A DNA stretch of 64,000 nt from Lachnospiraceae bacterium (GTDB lineage: Bacteria > Bacillota > Clostridia > Lachnospirales > Lachnospiraceae). The translations under genes and the position numbers were made by a program. The DNA is taken from NCBI GenBank assembly GCA_024692715.1, contig JAILMH010000014.1, positions 1 to 64,000 of the forward strand. The letters run 5' to 3'. The notes beneath the pieces were generated by a model. It made no database searches and was not told the DNA's origin. It saw only the letters and a list, made by a program, of their open reading frames with translations. Of the stretch, positions 58,304 through 64,000 are shown piece after piece. Each line of letters begins with the position of its first letter. Position 1 is the stretch's first letter.

Positions 58304-60595
58304 TCATCCCGCGAGCATAATATTCTCCGGGAATAATATCCTTATCATCTTCAACATCGGAAGCATTTCACTTATATCAAAAAATACCGAACATACGAGC
58401 AGTGAAACAATAAATATCGAAAACATCGTGCATAGATATGTCTCATCCTTTACACATATCCCGCTTATGATCATTCCCCACACCGAAGCCAGCAGTACCG
58501 ACGGTATGGCTCTCAGCACATCCGGAAGCCCGGTAAAGCCAAAGAAAACAGCGGACATGATCACGAGAATTTCCGACATGACAAGCCCCGGAATCAATAT
58601 ATTTCCAAATAAATACAGTTTTGAAAATCTTATGGGAAGCTTACGGCTTATGTTCTTAAATTCATCTGTATATCTATATCTTCCAAAGCCAAGAGTAAGT
58701 ATAAATATCGCTGCTGCCAGTAGTCCGAGTGAAGAGCCTCCCGACATTTCAGAGTTTTTAACTTCATTTCCTATATCTTTATAATTTACCGTAAAAACAT
58801 ATTCGCTGTTCTGAAAATCTCTATATGCTTTTATCGCATCATCTGCCGCTTCATCTCCGGCTTCAGTAAAGACCGTATTATCATGCGCCAGTTCAGTGAC
58901 CTTATTTTCGGCAATTTTACCAAAAACAGCCGAGTAAATTCTCTCTTTTGCTACATAGCCCTTTGTCGAAGAACCCGACGTAATGAAGCATATATTTTCA
59001 CCATTATCAGAAATCACAAAACCGCAATCCGCTTTTCCCGATGTCACATCTTCTCTAAGCGTTTTTTCATCTGTATATCTTGTATAGTCAAAGCCTGTAT
59101 CTTCCTTAAAGATACTCTCAGCGTACTCGTTGTCATCTGATGAACATACTCCGATCACCTTGTTTGAAACGCTTGGAAGTACCGCCTCACTGTATATATA
59201 AATAGCTCCTGCAGTAAAAATGCACATTGCCAATATCCCGGGCACGCTGATATTTCTCTTTATTATCACCCATATCCATCTTGCCGGATACGGAAGCTCG
59301 AAGCCGGAATATACATTTTTCTTTTGATCTTCAAGTCTGTCACTTCTCTCTTCTTCCGCCATCTGCAATTTTCCTGCAATTATTTCCGCCGCCAAAGCTG
59401 CTGCAAAAACTGCCACAGAAGCCAATATCAGGATAAGTATGTTCGAAGCATTGATCTTTCCAAAGAAAAGCCCTGTCATATATTTTTCAGCAATTCTCAC
59501 TGCTGAAAATTCCCCGGCAATTCTTAAGCTCTTTGGGAGATAGGCCATCGGTATTACCCCGCCGCCGCAGATCATCTGAACCGACATCACAATAATAAAT
59601 ATCAGAGCACTGTTTCTGCTTTTCCTCACCAGCGTATATATAAGATGAAACACCGAAGCAAAGAAGATCATTGCCGGAAAAAGAGCTGCGGCCTTAAATA
59701 AACTAAAGCTTTGACTGCTTTCACCCATTTCTTCTAAAACCTTAAAAGCTGCTCCGGAAAAGATCAGAGAAAAAATATATATGACTGTTACCATTGACAA
59801 TATATGCACTGCACCGGTCCATGGCCTGCCTATCCCTGCCCTTCTAAGGGCAACCAGCGTATCCTTTTTTTCTTCCGAATACAGTGCGGCAAAAACTGTT
59901 CCAACCGCTGATATCAGTATTATCAATATCGATACCATATAGAATTCTGAAACAGAAGCTTCGCCGTAGACCGATATATTTTCTTCATCAAAAAGATCTC
60001 CTCTTGCAAAAAACTTCTGTAAAAGCTCTGTTGAAATTCTATTTTCAACATCGACCTGTGATTCAACATATTTATATTTAACTGCTGCAAGATCCAGTGC
60101 ATATACTGCAGATTCTGCGTCCTGCAAAACATTTACCAGTGAACTCACATTTTCTTTGAATACAGCATTATTTAAACTATTTGCCTTTGAAACAAGTATC
60201 GTAAGCGGAGTATTTTCACCTCTGTTGATATTGTCATAAAAGTCAGCCGTCAATACTATCGCCGCTGCCGCTTTTCCGGTCTCAACATCTTTTCTTGCAT
60301 CTTCCTCTGTATCCTTAAATACAAACCTGCTCACAGACTGAAAACTGTCCATCTGAGAAACCATTCCTGCTGCAAGCTTTGTCTGACTATTGATCTGCTC
60401 CATTGTGCCTTCATTTGCAATGTATACATCTATCTGCATTTTATCGAAATCTCCGGCTTTATTCATAAAAAAGGCCGTCGCCGCAGTTATCACTGCCAAA
60501 AGCAGAAATGAAAGCAAAAATGATCTTATAAAAAAGGGAATCAAGCAGATTCCCCTTTTTATTTCTATATACAGATATGTGAGTTTTTGTTTCAT
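58304..60595 (-). CDS. Two-unit ABC-2-type permease
   Basis: A 763-residue membrane protein built as two ABC-2 half-permeases in tandem. The first (1-420) has an N-terminal helix, an extracytoplasmic region and about five helices; the second (about 440-763) repeats the pattern. It resembles YhgE/ABC2_membrane_3 exporters. Partner ATPase is probably the gene at 62566. The substrate could be a peptide, lipid or drug. It is 26 bases after the FDPMTGE-repeat protein gene and 24 bases before the zinc-ribbon gene. Confidence 0.8.
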   Translation of the reverse strand: MKQKLTYLYIEIKRGICLIPFFIRSFLLSFLLLAVITAATAFFMNKAGDFDKMQIDVYIANEGTMEQINSQTKLAAGMVSQMDSFQSVSRFVFKDTEEDARKDVETGKAAAAIVLTADFYDNINRGENTPLTILVSKANSLNNAVFKENVSSLVNVLQDAESAVYALDLAAVKYKYVESQVDVENRISTELLQKFFARGDLFDEENISVYGEASVSEFYMVSILIILISAVGTVFAALYSEEKKDTLVALRRAGIGRPWTGAVHILSMVTVIYIFSLIFSGAAFKVLEEMGESSQSFSLFKAAALFPAMIFFASVFHLIYTLVRKSRNSALIFIIVMSVQMICGGGVIPMAYLPKSLRIAGEFSAVRIAEKYMTGLFFGKINASNILILILASVAVFAAALAAEIIAGKLQMAEEERSDRLEDQKKNVYSGFELPYPARWIWVIIKRNISVPGILAMCIFTAGAIYIYSEAVLPSVSNKVIGVCSSDDNEYAESIFKEDTGFDYTRYTDEKTLREDVTSGKADCGFVISDNGENICFITSGSSTKGYVAKERIYSAVFGKIAENKVTELAHDNTVFTEAGDEAADDAIKAYRDFQNSEYVFTVNYKDIGNEVKNSEMSGGSSLGLLAAAIFILTLGFGRYRYTDEFKNISRKLPIRFSKLYLFGNILIPGLVMSEILVIMSAVFFGFTGLPDVLRAIPSVLLASVWGMIISGICVKDETYLCTMFSIFIVSLLVCSVFFDISEMLPMLKMIRILFPENIMLAG

Positions 60596-60621
60596 AAAAC
60601 ACCCATTCCTCTGTAATTTAA

Positions 60622-62445
60622 TCAGTAACTAAAGGTATTTCCTTCACTGTCGGTCACACCTGAAGAATAATCATCTGAATCATAGTCTCCATATGAGCTG
60701 TAATCATCGTCTGAACCATAACTGTCATATGAATCATAATCATCATCTGAGCCATAACCGCCGTATGAACCATAGTCATCATCTGAACTTCCATAGCCGC
60801 CTAAAACGCCGCCCATTAAGCCGCCAATTGATTCCTGAAGGTCAGAAACCATCTCTCTCATATCATCCTCTGAAGCCTTACCTATATCAAGTGCATCAGA
60901 ATCCTTTATCTCTTTGATCTTTGCGCCCTTAGAAATCGTTGCAGAAAGTGAAAAGCTTACATCTCCATACTTTGTATCCTTTGTAGAAAATACGTATTTT
61001 CCATCTTCCTTAGTGAAATTAAACTTATAGCTTACGCCCATGGCGCTGACTTTGATCTCACCATTCTTATAATCATAGTCTAAACCGCCCTTAATAGACT
61101 TTCCGTCAGCAGTTCCCTTAATGCTGATAGACTCTACAGAATCCTCATCTGTCTTAGACACATTGATCTTGTCTTCTCCGCTTGTGATCTCGATCTCATC
61201 AAGTGGCTTGCTGCCCTTATAGCAGTTCATTACAAAATCTTTCTCACCATCAACTGTGATTACAGCGGCAGCTCCCTTGTATAAGTAAACATTGAAATCT
61301 GTTTCAGGAAAATCCACAAGATCCTTGAGCATCTGCTCCTTAGCCTCTTCGTAGACTCCAACTCCGAAGAACTGATCCATTGCATCATAGTAATCAGGAT
61401 TTTCTTCTTCAGCTTGATCAAGTATATCCTTATAAAGTTTTGAAAGATCATCGCCTGTCAAAGTAACTGTGTAACCGTTTAGTTTTCTGTCCTTACCATT
61501 GATCTCAAATTCTTCCGGATCAGCCTTCTCGATCTCCCAGTCAGCCATTGATTCTTTGACAGTCTTTTCCATAGCCTCTGACTGCTTATTTCTATTGGCT
61601 GTCATCTTAAAGAACTGTGCAGGGAAAGTATTAATAGCCTTGATCTGATCTTTATTCATTTCCTTAAGAAGAAATCCGTCATTATCATCATCGAAAGAAT
61701 ACTTAAGAACTCTTGAATATAATGCTCCAAGATCTGCATAGATCTCCTTATCTGTCATATATTCAGAAACTGTGAACTCAAGATCTCCAACACCTGCAGA
61801 TGCCACTGCAGACTGCTGTTTCTTCTTGGAATTCTGAGCATAGTTCAGACTTCCCTTAACCTTATAACCTGAACTATCTACTGAACCATCCAGATCAAAG
61901 TTATAATCTCCTGAATTTATGATCGCAACCATATCAGAGAGATCTTTAGTTATGTGAGATGAATTTGAAGTCAGTGTCTTATCTATTCCGTCATAAACCT
62001 TTTCATAAGGCTTCTTGAAAACGCCAAGCTTAAACGCTGCAAATACGCATCCTGCGATAGCAATAAGCACTACGATCACAGCAACTACAGCAACGGCCGC
62101 CTTATTGCCTTTCTTAGGATTCTCTGCCGGTACAGATGAAAAACTGTTTCCACCATAAACAGGCTCACCTGTCATCGGGTCGAACTGTACGCTTCCTCCG
62201 GCCTGCGCATCATTGTTGACCGGTTCTCCGGTCATCGGGTCAAACTGAACATCACTCTGAGACTGCTCACCCTTTTTTACAGGCTCACCTGTCATCGGAT
62301 CAAATTCAACACCATTATCAGGCTCTGAATCTGCCTTTTTTATCGGCTCCCCTGTCATTGGATCGAAGCTGTTCTCGTTTTCCGGCGCCGTATCATTTTT
62401 GATCGTCTCTCCAGTCATCGGGTCAAACTTGAATTCGTTACTCAT
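60622..62445 (-). CDS. Membrane protein with five FDPMTGE repeats and an acidic YGSDDDY tail
   Basis: A 607-residue protein with a cytoplasmic N-terminus bearing five FDPMTGE motifs at residues 7, 27, 48, 68 and 88. A membrane helix (about 113-135) follows, then an extracytoplasmic domain of about 410 residues with helical and beta parts. The tail is Gly/Ser/Tyr/Asp-rich (YGSDDDY units). I do not recognise a known domain in the outer part. The regular motif spacing suggests docking sites or tiny folded units on the inner face. It lies between the ABC ATPase and permease genes. Confidence 0.7.
   Translation of the reverse strand: MSNEFKFDPMTGETIKNDTAPENENSFDPMTGEPIKKADSEPDNGVEFDPMTGEPVKKGEQSQSDVQFDPMTGEPVNNDAQAGGSVQFDPMTGEPVYGGNSFSSVPAENPKKGNKAAVAVVAVIVVLIAIAGCVFAAFKLGVFKKPYEKVYDGIDKTLTSNSSHITKDLSDMVAIINSGDYNFDLDGSVDSSGYKVKGSLNYAQNSKKKQQSAVASAGVGDLEFTVSEYMTDKEIYADLGALYSRVLKYSFDDDNDGFLLKEMNKDQIKAINTFPAQFFKMTANRNKQSEAMEKTVKESMADWEIEKADPEEFEINGKDRKLNGYTVTLTGDDLSKLYKDILDQAEEENPDYYDAMDQFFGVGVYEEAKEQMLKDLVDFPETDFNVYLYKGAAAVITVDGEKDFVMNCYKGSKPLDEIEITSGEDKINVSKTDEDSVESISIKGTADGKSIKGGLDYDYKNGEIKVSAMGVSYKFNFTKEDGKYVFSTKDTKYGDVSFSLSATISKGAKIKEIKDSDALDIGKASEDDMREMVSDLQESIGGLMGGVLGGYGSSDDDYGSYGGYGSDDDYDSYDSYGSDDDYSSYGDYDSDDYSSGVTDSEGNTFSY
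62158..62430. repeat. Five FDPMTGE-type coding repeats, 60-63 bp period
   Basis: The motif FDPMTGE recurs at 20, 21, 20 and 20-residue spacing, with variable Asp/Asn/Gln/Ser-rich linkers. The strict conservation of the motif against free drift of the linkers suggests selection on the motif itself. Confidence 0.8.
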
Positions 62446-62565
62446 ACTTTTTTCCTTTCACTCCTCTTTTTCTGATATTCAGAAAATATCAGATCTGCAA
62501 GTCAGCGTTAATTGCTCACTAATCTGTCAGACTACGAACCTTTCATAATCTGCTCTATATATTAA

Positions 62566-63216
62566 TCACTTAAAAAGTGAATTAATATCACAATCCTTCG
62601 AGATTTCTTTCTGCACTCCGCCTTCAATAAAAAACAGTCTGTCACACATATCTATCTCATCTCTGTCATGCGTGGACATTATCACTATGCCGTTTCTTTT
62701 AAGAAATCCTTTAAGGAATTCATGTATCTTCTTTTTCTGAAAAATATCCAGCGATGCACAAGGCTCATCCATGACGAGCACAGGCTGATCATTAGATGCA
62801 GCACAGGCTATATCTGCCCTGCGTCTCATTCCTCCGGAAAGCTTTGAAACCTTTTTATTCAAAAAACTTCCCAATTCAAATTCTTCGATCAATTCCCGGT
62901 TCTCCGCAAGTTTTTTCTTACTCCAAAGGCCGAGATTATCTTTAACCGATATGTCACCTATCAAAGCACTTCCCTGCGGTACATAACCGATCATTTTCGA
63001 AAAAAGTTTTGTATCTTTAAGTGGATCTTTATTCCAGAATGAAATATTTCCAGAATCAGGCTTCGCAACACCTGTTATGATTGAAAGAAGCGTCGACTTT
63101 CCGCTGCCGTTTGCACCGATTATACCAATGCACTGCCCCGGTGCCGCTTCAAAACCGGCATCCTTGAGCACCTGCCTCTTTCCTAATTTTTTTGAGATGT
63201 GTTCTACTCGAATCAT
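62566..63216 (-). CDS. ABC transporter ATPase
   Basis: A 216-residue ATP-binding protein with Walker A GANGSGKST, signature LSGGMRRRADIACA and Walker B VLVMDEPCASLD, plus the switch His in MSTHDRDEID. It resembles export-type ABC ATPases that pair with ABC-2 permeases. The ATG at 63216 is chosen because AAGGGA precedes it and the domain begins immediately; an in-frame start at 63261 is weaker. It is the first gene of the cluster, 120 bases before the FDPMTGE gene. The two-unit permease at 58304 is the likely partner. Confidence 0.85.
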   Translation of the reverse strand: MIRVEHISKKLGKRQVLKDAGFEAAPGQCIGIIGANGSGKSTLLSIITGVAKPDSGNISFWNKDPLKDTKLFSKMIGYVPQGSALIGDISVKDNLGLWSKKKLAENRELIEEFELGSFLNKKVSKLSGGMRRRADIACAASNDQPVLVMDEPCASLDIFQKKKIHEFLKGFLKRNGIVIMSTHDRDEIDMCDRLFFIEGGVQKEISKDCDINSLFK

Positions 63217-63380
63217 AAATTCCCTTTCTCCCACACAATAAAATACAATACTTCTTTTCATAAATCAACCAAGTTCGTGGGAGTTTGTAATTGCGTGTAC
63301 TAATAATACAACAAAATCAATTTAAAAAGTGCAATTCCTGACGAATGGTAGCTTCAAATGGGATGAACTGCATTTTTTGC

Positions 63381-63411
63381 AAAAAAAGAATCCGGCACAC
63401 TCACCGGATTC
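63381..63411 (-). terminator. Intrinsic terminator after the MetE-like gene
   Basis: GAATCCGG (63388-63395) and CCGGATTC (63404-63411) are perfect arms followed by a run of T's on the minus strand, 12 bases past the stop. Confidence 0.9.
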
Positions 63412-63422
63412 CCTTAAACTTT

Positions 63423-64000
63423 TTATACAACTAAAGCTTCTTTCCAGACCTCTTCCGCGATCTCCCGTACCAGTCGTACCTTGGCCCACTGCTCCTCATC
63501 TGTAAGCTTATTACCTATTTCACATGAAGCAAAGCCACACTGCGGAGAAAGATATAATCTCTCAAGCGGAACATATTTTGCCGCTTCGTAAATTCTTTCT
63601 ATGATCTTTTCTTTATCCTCAAGCTCCGGTCTTTTAGTAGTAACAAGGCCTAAAACCACCTTTTTATCACCGGAAACATATTTAAGAGGTTCGAATCCAC
63701 CAGATCTTTCGTCGTCGAACTCAAGATAATATGCATCTACGTTCTCTCCTCCAAAAAGCGGCTCAGCAACCTCAGAATACGGGCCGCTTGAAAAGAATGT
63801 TGAATGATAGTTTCCTCTGCAGACGTGAGTATTTATGACCATATCTGCAGGCTTTAAGTCGATGACTCTGTTATTGATGTCAGCAAGCAGATTCATATAC
63901 GAAGGGAGCTGGCTCTTTGGAAGCCCTGTAAGCGCTGTAGCCATTGTCGCATTGACAAAGCCTCCCCAGGTGCAGTCGTCAAGCTGAAGTATCCTTCCGC
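63423..64000 (-). CDS. Cobalamin-independent methionine synthase-like protein (C-terminal part)
   Basis: The last 192 residues of a MetE-like (UROD/MetE-fold) methyltransferase; the 5' end lies beyond the window. LQLDDCTWGG opens the visible part. Zinc ligands are recognisable: His and Cys in NTHVCRGNY, a Glu in YLEFDDE and Cys in SPQCGFAS. The short C-terminal-only relatives of MetE use methyl donors other than methyl-tetrahydrofolate in some cases, so the donor is open. The frame continues to position 64000 without a start. Confidence 0.85.
   Translation of the reverse strand, partial: GRILQLDDCTWGGFVNATMATALTGLPKSQLPSYMNLLADINNRVIDLKPADMVINTHVCRGNYHSTFFSSGPYSEVAEPLFGGENVDAYYLEFDDERSGGFEPLKYVSGDKKVVLGLVTTKRPELEDKEKIIERIYEAAKYVPLERLYLSPQCGFASCEIGNKLTDEEQWAKVRLVREIAEEVWKEALVV

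Overview
The window looks like a chromosomal segment of a strictly anaerobic, moderately low-GC Firmicute, most likely a gut-type clostridium of the Lachnospiraceae. The grounds are a complete Rnf complex, a group-A-type [FeFe]-hydrogenase with a flavin partner, butyrate kinase, EutS/EutP microcompartment genes and family-typical sequences throughout. This is inference from gene content; there is no rRNA or marker gene here. Almost every gene is on the minus strand. No tRNA, rRNA or CRISPR array was seen.

Region by region. 1-4.3 kb: a flavodoxin-like gene cut by the window edge, an HXXEE membrane protein with a palindromic operator, and a decaying two-gene unit (a YczE/DUF6198-type membrane protein with an in-frame stop, and a TetR regulator with a stop and an intact IS200/IS605 element at its 3' end), then a CsoR-type repressor. 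4.4-5.4 kb: a threonine-aldolase-like enzyme. 5.6-18.9 kb: an eleven-gene operon divergent from a PucR-type regulator (19.1-20.7 kb). It encodes a YkvI-type transporter, a fusion of acyl carrier protein with a CocE/NonD-type hydrolase, its own AcpS, a phosphotransacylase, butyrate kinase, an esterase, a small membrane protein, a flavin reductase, a NuoG-GltD fusion, a degenerate NuoF and an FMN flavoprotein. I regard this as the best candidate for an undescribed pathway: acyl handling on a dedicated ACP coupled to acyl-phosphate and ATP formation, with a reductive branch.

20.7-25 kb: NSS and alanine-type sodium symporters, and an orphan microcompartment cluster (EutP plus two EutS-type shell proteins with no enzymes). 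25.1-30.5 kb: a c-di-GMP unit (GAF-GGDEF-GGDEF-EAL protein, Na/phosphate cotransporter, PilZ protein). 30.6-33.4 kb: an amino acid permease and an M18 aminopeptidase. 33.6-36 kb: a lipoprotein, a small unknown protein and a 0.5-kb gene-free gap with operator-like palindromes. 36-41.2 kb: a complete dipeptide/oligopeptide ABC importer. 41.3-46.6 kb: an operon of a NuoF-GltD flavin subunit, an [FeFe]-hydrogenase and an exported tyrosine phosphatase.

46.9-55.6 kb: one operon with TatB/TatA/TatC, an exported FMN/FAD reductase and the Rnf complex (RnfC, an RnfD-RnfG fusion, RnfE, RnfA, RnfB). It reads as a self-contained extracytosolic respiratory module: Rnf carries electrons outward, and the Tat proteins export the terminal reductase. 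55.7-56.7 kb: a PfkB-family sugar or nucleoside kinase. 56.8-63.2 kb: an unusual cluster of an ABC ATPase, a protein with five FDPMTGE repeats, a two-unit ABC-2 permease and two zinc-ribbon proteins. 63.4 kb to the end: a MetE-like methyltransferase cut by the right edge.
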